A stretch of 64,000 nt of DNA from Aquirufa lenticrescens (GTDB taxonomy: Bacteria; Bacteroidota; Bacteroidia; Cytophagales; Spirosomataceae), in contig NZ_CP049834.1 in NCBI RefSeq assembly GCF_019916085.1, positions 1,750,501 through 1,814,500 on the forward strand. The letters are read 5' to 3'. Positions 45,440 to 54,833 of the stretch are shown piece after piece (within the stretch, counting starts at the first letter, position 1; every line of letters begins with the position of its first letter). Both the position numbers and the translations under genes were made by a program. The notes below the pieces were generated by a model. That model saw nothing but the letters and a program-made list of their open reading frames with translations, did not search any database and was not told the DNA's origin.

Positions 45440-46434
45440 TAGGCGTGTAAAGGTTCTCCAGCGTAATGCGCTGAGATTTCGTTTAGAATTTCTTTGATTT
45501 CTTCAAAATCATAGGTGGTCACTAAACGGGTTCTGAAAGGTTTGAAATGATCCATTCCGCGGAAATAATTCGCGTAATGACGGCGCATTTCGACGATTCC
45601 CCCATGATTTCCTTTCCAGCGGATCGAGAAGTCGAGGTGATCGAGGCAAACTTGTAAGCGTTGTTGTAGGGTAGGAGGGGCTAAATGCTCTCCTGTCGCT
45701 AAATAATGTTTGATCTCATTGAAAATCCAAGGATAGCCGATGGATGCGCGTCCGATCATAATTCCATCCACTTCGTATCGATCACGGTATTCTTTGGCTT
45801 TCTCAGGCGAATCGATATCGCCATTGCCGAAAATAGGTATTTTTATCCTTGGGTTATTCTTCACTTTCGAGATCAATTCCCAATCTGCCGCGCCTTTATA
45901 CATCTGTACACGCGTTCTTCCGTGAATAGTTAAGGCTTGAATCCCGATATCCTGAAGTCTTTCGGCTACATCTTCGATGTTTTTCGTGGAGTCATCCCAG
46001 CCTAAGCGGGTTTTAACCGTCACCGGTAAGTGAGTGGCATCGACTACGGCTTTGGTCATCGCTACCATTTTAGGAATATCTTGTAATAAAGCGGCCCCAG
46101 CACCTTTACAGGCCACTTGTTTCACTGGGCAACCGTAATTAATGTCAATTAAATCTGGACCGGCTTTCGTGGCGATTTCAGCACAAGAAGCCATTGTTTC
46201 GATGGAACTACCAAAAAGTTGAATTCCAATCGGACGCTCGTATTCAAAAATATCGAGTTTTTGAACGCTTTTTGCGGCATCGCGAATCAGTCCTTCAGAG
46301 GAAATAAATTCCGTATACATCAAATCAGCGCCATTCGCCTTGCAGACCGCGCGGAAAGGCGGATCTGAGACGTCCTCCATAGGGGCTAAAAGCAATGGGA
46401 ATGAGCCGAGCTCGATGTTACCTATCTTTACCAT
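45439..46434 (-). CDS. dusB: tRNA-dihydrouridine synthase
   Basis: A 331-residue flavoenzyme that reduces uridines in tRNA. PLLLAPMEDVSDPPFRAVC, the signature DINYGCPVKQVACKGAGAALL with the catalytic Cys, TVKTRLGWDD, HGRTRVQMYKG and PIFGNGDID are visible. DusB is the best fit; DusA or DusC are less likely. ATG 46434 (MVKIGNIELG) is preferred; the longer frame includes the divergent promoter. Confidence 0.9.
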   Translation of the reverse strand: MVKIGNIELGSFPLLLAPMEDVSDPPFRAVCKANGADLMYTEFISSEGLIRDAAKSVQKLDIFEYERPIGIQLFGSSIETMASCAEIATKAGPDLIDINYGCPVKQVACKGAGAALLQDIPKMVAMTKAVVDATHLPVTVKTRLGWDDSTKNIEDVAERLQDIGIQALTIHGRTRVQMYKGAADWELISKVKNNPRIKIPIFGNGDIDSPEKAKEYRDRYEVDGIMIGRASIGYPWIFNEIKHYLATGEHLAPPTLQQRLQVCLDHLDFSIRWKGNHGGIVEMRRHYANYFRGMDHFKPFRTRLVTTYDFEEIKEILNEISAHYAGEPLHA

Positions 46435-46443
46435 TCTGATTAA

Positions 46444-46459
46444 AAATTGCGTAAATTTA
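46444..46459. promoter_or_regulatory. Second copy of the 16-base promoter element
   Basis: AAATTGCGTAAATTTA, identical to 39793-39808. The palindromic TAAATTTA lies 8 bases before the CPBP protease ATG and 17 bases before the dus ATG, so it could act in both directions. Confidence 0.45.
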
Positions 46460-46467
46460 CGAGCATT

Positions 46468-47418
46468 ATGGTAGATAACAATTTTCAAGGGCCCGAACGT
46501 TACATCGGATTACTATCCAAAACCCTAATTTTATTTGGATTTTTCCTTTTAGGGGGCTTCATAGGTCAATTTATTGGTTTATTATCGGTTGTTTTAATTG
46601 TCGGATTTCCCACACAGGATGTAAATCAATTCCAAAAATCGGTTTTGGATTTTATGGCTCATCCCCAAAACTATGAAGGAGCCTTCCGTGCGATGATGGC
46701 TTTGCAGTGGTTTTCCGCTTTATTTACTTTCGTAGCTAGTTCTTGGGCCTATTTGCGTTGGTCAGAGAAGCGTGATTTAAATTCCCTTTCTAGCAATTCT
46801 AGCCCTGATTATCGAGTCTTTTTATGGTCAATCATCACTATTTTAGTGGGAATGCCACTTTTAGAATACATCATCCAGTGGAATGAATCTTTAGTATTGC
46901 CTGCAGGATTTGAAGAGACAGAGAAATGGATGCGTGCCTCAGAAACGCAATTAGCCGAATTGACGAAGTTTTTAATCGATTTTCATAGTCCGATGGACTT
47001 TGCTATTGGTTTAGCGGTCATCGCTGGATTAGCTGCTCTAGGGGAGGAATTGTTCTTTAGAGGTGTTTTGCAATCGCTTTTTGAGCGGTATACGGGTAAT
47101 CACCATGTGGCGATTTGGGTTTCTGCGGGGATTTTTAGTTTTATTCACTTTCAGTTTTTTGGCTTTTTTCCGCGCTTATTTTTAGGGGCCTTTTTTGGAT
47201 ATTTATATGTCTGGAACCGCAATATTTGGATTCCGATTGTGGCCCATCTATTCAATAACGGTTGGACACTGACGATGCAGTATATGTACCAGCAGAAACA
47301 AATTGCAGTAAATCCGGAGAAATTAGGAGAAATTACGCCTTGGTGGTCAGTGGTTATTTCTTTGGCCTTAGTAGTGTTTTATATACGTCGGCTTTATACA
47401 TACCGATTAGAAAAATAA
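46468..47418 (+). CDS. CPBP-family intramembrane metalloprotease
   Basis: A 316-residue membrane protein with about eight hydrophobic segments. The CPBP (Abi) motifs are EELFFRGVLQSLF (Glu-Glu and Arg), FIHFQFFGFFPRLFLGAFFG, and HLFNN with the last metal ligand. Related eukaryotic enzymes cut CAAX proteins; the bacterial substrate is unknown. A TTG start at 46447 would include the promoter box, so ATG 46468 is used. It touches cdsA downstream. Confidence 0.88.
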   Translation: MVDNNFQGPERYIGLLSKTLILFGFFLLGGFIGQFIGLLSVVLIVGFPTQDVNQFQKSVLDFMAHPQNYEGAFRAMMALQWFSALFTFVASSWAYLRWSEKRDLNSLSSNSSPDYRVFLWSIITILVGMPLLEYIIQWNESLVLPAGFEETEKWMRASETQLAELTKFLIDFHSPMDFAIGLAVIAGLAALGEELFFRGVLQSLFERYTGNHHVAIWVSAGIFSFIHFQFFGFFPRLFLGAFFGYLYVWNRNIWIPIVAHLFNNGWTLTMQYMYQQKQIAVNPEKLGEITPWWSVVISLALVVFYIRRLYTYRLEK

Positions 47419-48261
47419 ATGATGGGATTAAGAGAGATGTCTAATTTGCAACAGCGTGTGATCGCAGCTATTATTGCGGTGCCGTTTTTGCTTTTCTGTG
47501 TGTTGTTTAGCGATTACACTTTTTTAGGTTTGTTCCTATTAATCGGTGTCGCGGCGCAGTTAGAATTTTATAAATTAGTAGGTAGTATCAGCGATAATTT
47601 ACCCTTAACCTTTTACGGTACCTTTTGTGGCGTGGTGCTCCATCTGTTGACTTTTTTCATTGAAAAGGGGGAGATTGCCTATTCGAATTATTACATATTG
47701 TCGCCACTTTTGGCGTTGATTTTCTTCATTAAGTTATACAATGCCAAAGACGAAAAGCCCTTCAAAAACATCGCCTACACCTTCCTAGGTATTATTTATG
47801 TGGCTTTGCCTTTTGCCTTATTAACGGTATTGGCCTTTCTTAAAAACGAAACCTACGATCCTCAAATCATTCTGGGTTGCCTTTTCTTATTATGGGCGAG
47901 TGATTCTGGAGCGTATTTTGCAGGCACGAAATTTGGTAAAACGAAGCTCTTCGAACGCGTATCCCCTAAAAAATCCTGGGAGGGAAGCATTGGTGGTTTA
48001 ATAGCCGCTATGATTGTCGCCTATGTTTTATCCATTTATTACACGAATTACGAGTCATGGCAATGGTTTGGAATCGGAATTATCATCGTGGTGGCTGGTA
48101 CATACGGGGACCTAGTTGAATCCTTGTTCAAGCGAAGCATCAATATCAAAGACTCTGCGGATACGATTCCTGGTCACGGCGGATTCTTAGATCGTTTTGA
48201 TGGTCTTTTATTGTCGATACCGTTTATTATCACCTTCTTGAAATTATTTCCAAAACTCTAA
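47419..48261 (+). CDS. cdsA: Phosphatidate cytidylyltransferase
   Basis: A 280-residue integral membrane enzyme making CDP-diacylglycerol from phosphatidate and CTP. The C-terminal signature SPKKSWEGSIGG...GDLVESLFKRSINIKDSADTIPGHGGFLDRFDGL is complete. The ATG follows the CPBP stop directly; Met7 (ATG 47437) is an alternative start. Operon with the CPBP protease. Confidence 0.95.
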   Translation: MMGLREMSNLQQRVIAAIIAVPFLLFCVLFSDYTFLGLFLLIGVAAQLEFYKLVGSISDNLPLTFYGTFCGVVLHLLTFFIEKGEIAYSNYYILSPLLALIFFIKLYNAKDEKPFKNIAYTFLGIIYVALPFALLTVLAFLKNETYDPQIILGCLFLLWASDSGAYFAGTKFGKTKLFERVSPKKSWEGSIGGLIAAMIVAYVLSIYYTNYESWQWFGIGIIIVVAGTYGDLVESLFKRSINIKDSADTIPGHGGFLDRFDGLLLSIPFIITFLKLFPKL

Positions 48262-48314
48262 GCATTAACAGGCTTTAACAGCAACGAATTCATTTTTTGC
48301 TTAATTTCGGCTTT

Positions 48315-49037
48315 ATGAAAAAACGAGTAGCTGTTCGTGTTTTGGGTATACTGGCTTTGTGTCTAGTATCGCTTGTTTCCTTTTCACAAGGACAAGACAA
48401 AACGGTCTTATTTCAGGGCCGAGTGGTGGCTTCATCGAATGCTGAATTCCTTCCCTTAGCGTATGTATTTAATCCTCAAGCGGGACGAGGTGCGTTAAGT
48501 GATAATTTTGGCCAGGTAGATATGTATGTTTTTCCCGGCGATAGTTTGGTGATTTCTTACATTGGGTATAAGAAGAAATACTACATTGTGCCACGCGATA
48601 CGGAATTAGTGCATCAAGTGATTATTCCGATGGAAGAGATGACGACGATGTTACGTGAAGTGAAAGTATTCCCGCATTCCAGCGAAGAAGAGTTTAAAAA
48701 GGCATTTTTAGCGATGCAATTGCGGGACGCGCAACAGCGTGATAATGCCAGAAATAACCTAGAACAATCCAAATTAAACGTTTTTGCCTTGCAAGCTGGG
48801 ATGGGAGCATCTTCAAATTTTAGAAATTTCTCTGACATGATGATTTCGTCTCAGGCCAATAAAAATTTCTTCAGTGATCCTACTCTTGCTTTAACCAATC
48901 CATTTGCCTGGATTAATTTTATCAAATCGATAAAGAATGGGGATCTAAAACGCAAGGATTATAAAAAGGCCTATGAGTTCTTGCCCAAGGAGAATTTGAA
49001 TCGCCAAATGTTCTTACGTAGCTTGAAATCCAATTAA
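48315..49037 (+). CDS. Carboxypeptidase-like regulatory-domain protein
   Basis: A 240-residue exported protein. Signal peptide (VLGILALCLVSLVSFSQG), then a single carboxypeptidase-regulatory-like domain (FQGRVVASSNAEFLPLAYVFN...GALSDNFGQVDMYVFPGDSLVISYIGYKKK). The second half is charged and of unknown function. A candidate -7 box (TAATTTCG, one mismatch) ends 5 bases before this ATG, so the upstream TTG start is rejected. Convergent with the YfiH gene, overlapping 24 bases. Confidence 0.75.
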   Translation: MKKRVAVRVLGILALCLVSLVSFSQGQDKTVLFQGRVVASSNAEFLPLAYVFNPQAGRGALSDNFGQVDMYVFPGDSLVISYIGYKKKYYIVPRDTELVHQVIIPMEEMTTMLREVKVFPHSSEEEFKKAFLAMQLRDAQQRDNARNNLEQSKLNVFALQAGMGASSNFRNFSDMMISSQANKNFFSDPTLALTNPFAWINFIKSIKNGDLKRKDYKKAYEFLPKENLNRQMFLRSLKSN

Positions 49038-49757
49038 GGCTAACATTCTCCCCGTCATTCCCTTTTCTGTTCTGTGAGAGAAGAAGTCTACATTATTTTC
49101 CACCGTACAAGCTGGATCCACTTCAATTTGTTGAATGCCTAGGGATTGTAGTTGTGTCTTATTCGCCGCTTTTAAGTCCACATGCCATTTAGCACCTTTG
49201 CGCGATTTAAAGGCCTCATCAAACTGAGCGGCTACTTCATCTCCCACCTCGAAATGTGCAAAACTAATGCAAGGGCCTATGTAAGCTAGGATATCCTTTG
49301 GGTTAGACCCTCGGTTCTCAATCATGCGTTTGGCTGTTTTATGGACAATTTGCGCCACCGTGCCTTTCCAGCCGGCATGAATCGCAGCACAAACGTGCGT
49401 AACGGGGTCAGCTAGTAAAATGGGCGTGCAATCCGCAATCCCCACACCGGCAAAAACACCAGGCTGAATAGAAATCATTGCATCGAATCCGGATTGATAT
49501 CCGGCTCTACCAGTCACCCAAATTTTATCGCCGTGCACCTGATAGGAGCGGGCTAAATCAGCAGGGGACACGCCTAGATCTGCACAAAAAAGCGAAAGAT
49601 TTTGTTCGATGACTGCTGTTTCATCATCGGTATGGACACCTAAATTCAAAGAGGTATAAGGCGCTTTACTTAAGCCGCCGTGGCGGGTGCTAACACCCGC
49701 CACGAGGCCTGGAATAGATTGAAAAATAGTGGGTCTAACGAAACGACTAGGCGTCAT
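49014..49757 (-). CDS. pgeF: YfiH/PgeF-family protein (multicopper polyphenol oxidase-like)
   Basis: A 247-residue protein. STRHGGLSKAPYTSLNLG is the family opening; GIADCTPILLADP and CAAIHAGWKGTVAQI carry the conserved Cys and His metal ligands, and YIGPCISFAHFEVG follows. Family members act on muramyl peptides in peptidoglycan editing or on purine nucleosides; which one is unknown here. It overlaps the preceding leftward gene by 11 bases. Confidence 0.9.
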   Translation of the reverse strand: MTPSRFVRPTIFQSIPGLVAGVSTRHGGLSKAPYTSLNLGVHTDDETAVIEQNLSLFCADLGVSPADLARSYQVHGDKIWVTGRAGYQSGFDAMISIQPGVFAGVGIADCTPILLADPVTHVCAAIHAGWKGTVAQIVHKTAKRMIENRGSNPKDILAYIGPCISFAHFEVGDEVAAQFDEAFKSRKGAKWHVDLKAANKTQLQSLGIQQIEVDPACTVENNVDFFSHRTEKGMTGRMLALIGFQAT

Positions 49758-50370
49758 AACTTAACCCATATTGTTTTAATACTTCATCCGGAACACCATT
49801 CCATTGGTTAGGTGTATTTCCTTTGTACTCTAGGTCTTCAATACCCATTTTAGACGTGTAAAAGCCAGTTGCCGTTAAATTTCGCATCAACGTGAAGAAA
49901 GATTCTCCTTGTGTTAGGTGCTTAGGCGTTTTACCAGGGTAAGCGATATCATCCACGATGTTAATGCGCTGTTTGGGCGTAATATCGATGAAGTTTTTCG
50001 AGAAGCGCTTATTTGATTCTACATCTAACCAACGCAATCCACCGCGCATAGGCGTTTTGAATTCCGTTTTGTCTTTCACGATGAACTCGATAAAGGCAGT
50101 TACGCCTGATTGTGAGGCGCTACCAGATTTCTTATCTGCTGGAATGATAATGTCAGATAACACCGTGATCGTCGCTAACTCGTGCGCGTTCAAGAATACT
50201 TCGGCTTTTAGCGCGGCCTCTTGTTCTGCCTCATCTTGCGTGCGACCATTCGGTCTTTTGACTGGAACTTTACCCAAATTTAAATTCTCAATCGCTTTTT
50301 CATCTGGATTGAAAACGGCTAAGCCCAGTGAACTTAAGCCCATATTTTTTAAATAGTCTCTTCTTTTCAT
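49747..50370 (-). CDS. Gluconate 2-dehydrogenase subunit 3 family protein
   Basis: A 207-residue protein with a twin-arginine-like N-terminus (MKRRDYLKNMGLSSLGLAVF). The body (HELATITVLSDIIIPADKKSGSASQSGV...FIEFIVKD) is the subunit 3 pattern. It lies directly after the GMC oxidoreductase and is its presumed small partner, helping export or maturation. ATG 50370 starts the Tat signal; the longer frame runs into the GMC gene. Confidence 0.85.
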   Translation of the reverse strand: MKRRDYLKNMGLSSLGLAVFNPDEKAIENLNLGKVPVKRPNGRTQDEAEQEAALKAEVFLNAHELATITVLSDIIIPADKKSGSASQSGVTAFIEFIVKDKTEFKTPMRGGLRWLDVESNKRFSKNFIDITPKQRINIVDDIAYPGKTPKHLTQGESFFTLMRNLTATGFYTSKMGIEDLEYKGNTPNQWNGVPDEVLKQYGLSYDA

Positions 50371-50371
50371 C

Positions 50372-52129
50372 TTACAGGTTGCCTTTTTTGCGTTGATCGA
50401 TAATGTATTCAGATGTACGTAAGGATAGGGCCAAAATCGTCCAAGTCGCATTTTTATCGCCTTGTGATACGAATGGAGCGGCATCTGCCACGAACAAGTT
50501 CTTCACGTCATGCGCTTGGCAGTTCGAATTAAGTACGGATGTATTCTTGTCATTTCCCATACGAGCCGTTCCTACTTCGTGAATGATACGACCAGGGTCC
50601 GCTAAACCGTAATTGTTTTCTGCGCCAGGTTTCTTACCTAAAGCCTCGCCACCCATGGAGTGAATAATTTCTTCGAAGGTGTCTTGCATGTGTTTGGCCT
50701 GCTTCACTTCGTAATCGCTCCATTTATAATGGAAACGAAGTACTGGAATACCGAATTTGTCTACAACGTTTGGATCAATTTCGCAGTAGTTGTCTTCGCG
50801 TGGAACCGGTTCTCCGCGACCCGCAAAACCGACATAAGCGCCATAGAAACGGCGGTAATCCTCTTTCAAGGTCGCCCCGTATCCACCGGCCGCTTTCTTA
50901 ATACCATCGCGGTTGAAATTCTCCCGCCCATTTAGGCCTTCAATTCCCCAGCCGAAACCGTAGTTTGGCATTCCCATACCGCCACCATATTCGATGTGGT
51001 ATCCGCGTGGGAAGTCTAATTTTGCGTTATCTAACCACCAAGGGGTATACACGTGCATACCACCAACACCATCTTCGTTATAGCGTTTCCGGTCAAATAA
51101 GGACGGAATAATCGCGGAACGAGAGGCTCCAGTGGAGTCATTGATATATTTTCCTACGACACCGCTCGAATTTGCGATACCATTGGGGAAGCGCGCGCTT
51201 TTCGAATTCAATAATAAACGAGCCGTTTCACCTGCAGAAGCCGCTAAAACGACAATTTTTCCTTTAACAGAATATTCCATCATCGTTCCCGTGTGTACAT
51301 AGGAAACACCCGTAGCTAAACCAGTAACTGGATCCGTCATTACTTCTCTCGCCATAGCGAAGGGAAGTAAAGTCGTATTTCCGGTTTGGACAGCTGGTTT
51401 GACTAATACCGATGACGAAGAGAAATCTGCGTAGGCAGAGCAACCGCGGTTACATTGGCCGCAATAGAAACAAGATCCACGTTCAGAATTGATCGGTTTC
51501 GTTAACATCGACATTCGCGACGGATAAGTCGGGATGCCTAAGGCTTTGTTCGCCTTTTTAATCATTAATTCGTGTAGACGAGGTTTAGGAGGAGGCAAGA
51601 AATAACCATCTGGATCATTTCTTAGGCCTTCATTTGTCCCAAAAACCCCAATCATTTTGTCCACCTTATCGTAATAGGGCTTCATATCATCATATCCGAT
51701 AGGCCAGTCATCGCCTAGCCCATCGATACTTTTTCGTTTAAAATCATCTGGACCAAAACGCAAGGAAATGCGTCCCCAGTGGTTCGTACGGCCACCTACC
51801 ATTCGTGATCGGAACCAGTCGAACTTCGTTCCATCTTTTCGGGTATAAGGTTCACCTTCGATATCCCAGCCGCCATAAGCCGCATCGAAATCGCCAAAAT
51901 TACGTAGCGAAGAACTCGCTCCACGGCGAAGCGATTCGTACGGCCATTTCATTTGGGTCATGTCTTTCGGATCTGCAGGGTCAAAAGGCTGTCCAGCCTC
52001 TAGTATGCACACTTTTGCTCCAGCTTTTGCCAGCGTGTGTGCAGCCATACCGCCACCCGCACCGGAACCTACGATCACTACATCAAAAACCTCTTGTTGA
52101 GATTTAATGTAAATAGAAGAGTTAATCAT
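50372..52129 (-). CDS. GMC-family oxidoreductase (large subunit)
   Basis: A 585-residue FAD enzyme. FDVVIVGSGAGGGMAAHTLA is the dinucleotide-binding motif. CFYCGQCNRGCSAYADFSSS is a Cys-rich motif seen in this subgroup, and the C-terminus carries HEVGTARMGND and SQGDKNATWTILAL. Likely a sugar or sugar-acid dehydrogenase working with the subunit 3 protein; substrate unknown. ATG 52129 fits the domain start and the promoter at 52154-52161. Divergent from mutS. Confidence 0.9.
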   Translation of the reverse strand: MINSSIYIKSQQEVFDVVIVGSGAGGGMAAHTLAKAGAKVCILEAGQPFDPADPKDMTQMKWPYESLRRGASSSLRNFGDFDAAYGGWDIEGEPYTRKDGTKFDWFRSRMVGGRTNHWGRISLRFGPDDFKRKSIDGLGDDWPIGYDDMKPYYDKVDKMIGVFGTNEGLRNDPDGYFLPPPKPRLHELMIKKANKALGIPTYPSRMSMLTKPINSERGSCFYCGQCNRGCSAYADFSSSSVLVKPAVQTGNTTLLPFAMAREVMTDPVTGLATGVSYVHTGTMMEYSVKGKIVVLAASAGETARLLLNSKSARFPNGIANSSGVVGKYINDSTGASRSAIIPSLFDRKRYNEDGVGGMHVYTPWWLDNAKLDFPRGYHIEYGGGMGMPNYGFGWGIEGLNGRENFNRDGIKKAAGGYGATLKEDYRRFYGAYVGFAGRGEPVPREDNYCEIDPNVVDKFGIPVLRFHYKWSDYEVKQAKHMQDTFEEIIHSMGGEALGKKPGAENNYGLADPGRIIHEVGTARMGNDKNTSVLNSNCQAHDVKNLFVADAAPFVSQGDKNATWTILALSLRTSEYIIDQRKKGNL

Positions 52130-52153
52130 TTTGTTAATCTGGTTTAGAGAAAT

Positions 52154-52161
52154 CAAAAATA
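52154..52161 (-). promoter_or_regulatory. -7 box of the GMC oxidoreductase operon
   Basis: TATTTTTG on the minus strand, an exact TAnnTTTG match, 24 bases before ATG 52129. It lies within the predicted footprint of the divergent mutS promoter. Confidence 0.5.
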
Positions 52162-52173
52162 GAAAAATTGGTT

Positions 52174-52181
52174 TATTTTTG
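52174..52181 (+). promoter_or_regulatory. -7 box of mutS
   Basis: TATTTTTG, an exact TAnnTTTG match, 21 bases before the TTG chosen as mutS start. The two divergent -7 boxes are 12 bases apart. Confidence 0.5.
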
Positions 52182-52202
52182 TCATTAATAGAAAAGAAAT
52201 AT

Positions 52203-54833
52203 TTGGCAAGGAAAGCAGACAACGGAGAGGAGCCATTGAAAAAAGGGGAAACCCCACTTTCAAGGCAGTTTAATCAAATCAAGGCGAAATACCCGGGGGC
52301 TATTTTATTGTTCCGTGTGGGGGACTTTTACGAGACCTTTGGCCAAGATGCGGTGAAAGCCTCGAAAATTTTAGGAATTGTTTTGACGCGCCGTAATAAT
52401 GGAAATGCCGATGCGGAATTAGCGGGTTTTCCACACCATTCGTTGGACACCTATTTGCCTAAATTAGTGCGTGCAGGCGAACGAGTAGCCATTTGTGATC
52501 AATTAGAAGACCCGGCGACTGTTAAGGGAATTGTGAAGCGTGGGGTAACGGAATTAGTGACGCCGGGTGTTTCGTTTAATGATCAAGTCCTAGATAATAA
52601 GCGCAATAATTACGTGGCGGCTATTTCTCTAGAGGAAAAAACGGCCACCTACGGAATTGCCTTACTTGATATTTCAACGGGAGAATTTATGTGCTCTCAG
52701 GGGCCTTTGGCCTATATTCAGAAGTTAGTCCAAAGTTTTCTGCCGGCCGAGATCTTGTATCCCAAAAAACATCGCAATGCCTTCATCGATGCGTTTGGAG
52801 AACAATTTCACAGCTTTACGATGGAGGAGTGGATTTTTACTCACGAATTCACGTACCCGCTATTAACACAACATTTTAAGACCAAAAATCTGAAAGGATT
52901 TGGGATCGAAAATAGTCCACTCGGCATCGTTTCTGCTGGGGTTATTTTACATTATTTAGCTGAAACAGAGCACCGCGCGATCGGTCATATATCTTCAATT
53001 CAACGCATTGAAGAAGATAAATACGTTTGGTTAGATCGCTTTACCATTCGCAACTTAGAATTAATTCATCCGACTCAAGAAGGTGGAGTTCCCTTAATTG
53101 CGCTCATCGACCAAACGTTGACGGCGATGGGTGGTCGTTTACTTCGAAAATGGTTGGTATTGCCTTTGAAAGAATTAAAAACGATCGAACAACGCCAAGA
53201 GGGTGTGGCAGGTTTACTTGCCTCAGATACCTTATTGGATCAAGTTTCCGACTTATTAAAACCGATTGGTGATGTGGAGCGGATGATTTCCAAAGTCGCC
53301 GCAGGCCGCATTAATCCGCGTGAATTAAATGCCTTGAAGAAGGCCTTGCAACAGATTCCAGAGATTAAAACTTTGTTATCAGCGTCTACATCACCGAGCC
53401 TTTCGGGTCTTGCGAACAGCCTTGATACTTGCGCAGAATTAGTGGAAAAAATTGACACGATTTTACGCGAAGATCCACCCGTGTTAGTGCACCAAGGGGG
53501 AATGATTAATAGTGGCTATTTAGCGGAATTAGATGAATTACACGGGCTTTCAAGCTCTGGAAAGAACTTCTTAGCCGATATCCAAAAGCGCGAAATTGAG
53601 CGAACGGGAATTACTTCTTTGAAGGTTTCCTATAACAAGGTTTTTGGGTATTATTTAGAAGTGACAAACGCTCACAAAGACCGTGTGCCTCCCGAGTGGA
53701 TTCGCAAACAGACTTTAGTGAATGCGGAACGTTATATTACCGAAGAATTAAAGATTTACGAAGAGAAAATTCTGAGTGCAGAGGATAAAATATCCGTTAT
53801 TGAATTCCGCCTATTTCAAGAATTAGTGGAGACTGCATTAGGTTATATAACTCAGATTCAGCAGAATGCACTCGGAATTGCCACACTCGATGTATTAGCC
53901 TCCTTTGCTACCGTTGCGAAGAAGAATAACTATGTTCGTCCGGCATTAAATGAAACAGAGATCATCGATATCAAAGGTGGTCGCCACCCGGTGATCGAAA
54001 AACAGTTGCCAGCCGGCGAAAATTATGTCCCGAATGACATCTATTTAGACGACAAAACGCAGCAAATAATGATGATTACCGGTCCCAATATGGCTGGTAA
54101 ATCAGCTTTATTGCGTCAAACCGCCTTGATCGTATTGTTAGCTCAGATGGGATCGTATGTTCCAGCTGAATCCGCGATGTTGGGTTTAGTGGACAAGGTA
54201 TTCACCCGCGTGGGTGCCTCTGATAATTTGTCCAAAGGCGAATCCACTTTCATGGTCGAGATGACGGAAACAGCGGCGATTTTGAATAATTTATCGTCTC
54301 GTTCTCTGGTGTTGTTGGACGAAATCGGTCGTGGAACATCCACGTATGATGGGGTTTCGATGGCTTGGGCAATAGCAGAACACTTGCATAATCACCCTAC
54401 TTACAAGGCCAAAACCTTATTTGCCACCCACTACCACGAATTAAACGAATTAACGCAGGACTTCCCGCGCATCCAAAACTTCCACGTTTCGGTGAAAGAG
54501 GTCGGCAATAAAATCATCTTCTTGCGCAAATTATTGCCAGGTGGGAGTGCCCATAGTTTTGGTATTCATGTGGCTCAATTAGCTGGGATGCCTACGTCAC
54601 TCGTTTTACGTGCACATGAGATTCTTCAAAACCTCGAGAAAGATCACGTCTTAGAAGATAACATCGATAAGCTGAAAGAGATGCCGAAGGCTAACTACCA
54701 GATGAGTCTTTTTGGCGCAGAAATTCCGGAAGGCCTTCAAAAAATCGAGGATCAATTAAAGGAATTGGATGTGAATTCGTTGTCGCCGATTGAGGCGTTG
54801 CTGAAGTTGAATGAATTAAAGCGATTGCTTTAG
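52203..54833 (+). CDS. mutS: DNA mismatch repair protein MutS, probable TTG start
   Basis: An 876-residue mismatch sensor. LLFRVGDFYETFGQDA carries the mismatch-contacting Phe-x-Glu at the N-terminus. The ATPase has Walker A TGPNMAGKSALLRQ (about residue 625), Walker B LVLLDEIGRGTSTYDG (about 702) and ATHYHEL. The frame has no ATG near the start. TTG 52203 (reading MARKADNGEE) lies just after a -7 box and gives the usual short lead to ETPLSRQF. The TTG at 52131 would precede the promoter. Confidence 0.95.
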   Translation: MARKADNGEEPLKKGETPLSRQFNQIKAKYPGAILLFRVGDFYETFGQDAVKASKILGIVLTRRNNGNADAELAGFPHHSLDTYLPKLVRAGERVAICDQLEDPATVKGIVKRGVTELVTPGVSFNDQVLDNKRNNYVAAISLEEKTATYGIALLDISTGEFMCSQGPLAYIQKLVQSFLPAEILYPKKHRNAFIDAFGEQFHSFTMEEWIFTHEFTYPLLTQHFKTKNLKGFGIENSPLGIVSAGVILHYLAETEHRAIGHISSIQRIEEDKYVWLDRFTIRNLELIHPTQEGGVPLIALIDQTLTAMGGRLLRKWLVLPLKELKTIEQRQEGVAGLLASDTLLDQVSDLLKPIGDVERMISKVAAGRINPRELNALKKALQQIPEIKTLLSASTSPSLSGLANSLDTCAELVEKIDTILREDPPVLVHQGGMINSGYLAELDELHGLSSSGKNFLADIQKREIERTGITSLKVSYNKVFGYYLEVTNAHKDRVPPEWIRKQTLVNAERYITEELKIYEEKILSAEDKISVIEFRLFQELVETALGYITQIQQNALGIATLDVLASFATVAKKNNYVRPALNETEIIDIKGGRHPVIEKQLPAGENYVPNDIYLDDKTQQIMMITGPNMAGKSALLRQTALIVLLAQMGSYVPAESAMLGLVDKVFTRVGASDNLSKGESTFMVEMTETAAILNNLSSRSLVLLDEIGRGTSTYDGVSMAWAIAEHLHNHPTYKAKTLFATHYHELNELTQDFPRIQNFHVSVKEVGNKIIFLRKLLPGGSAHSFGIHVAQLAGMPTSLVLRAHEILQNLEKDHVLEDNIDKLKEMPKANYQMSLFGAEIPEGLQKIEDQLKELDVNSLSPIEALLKLNELKRLL

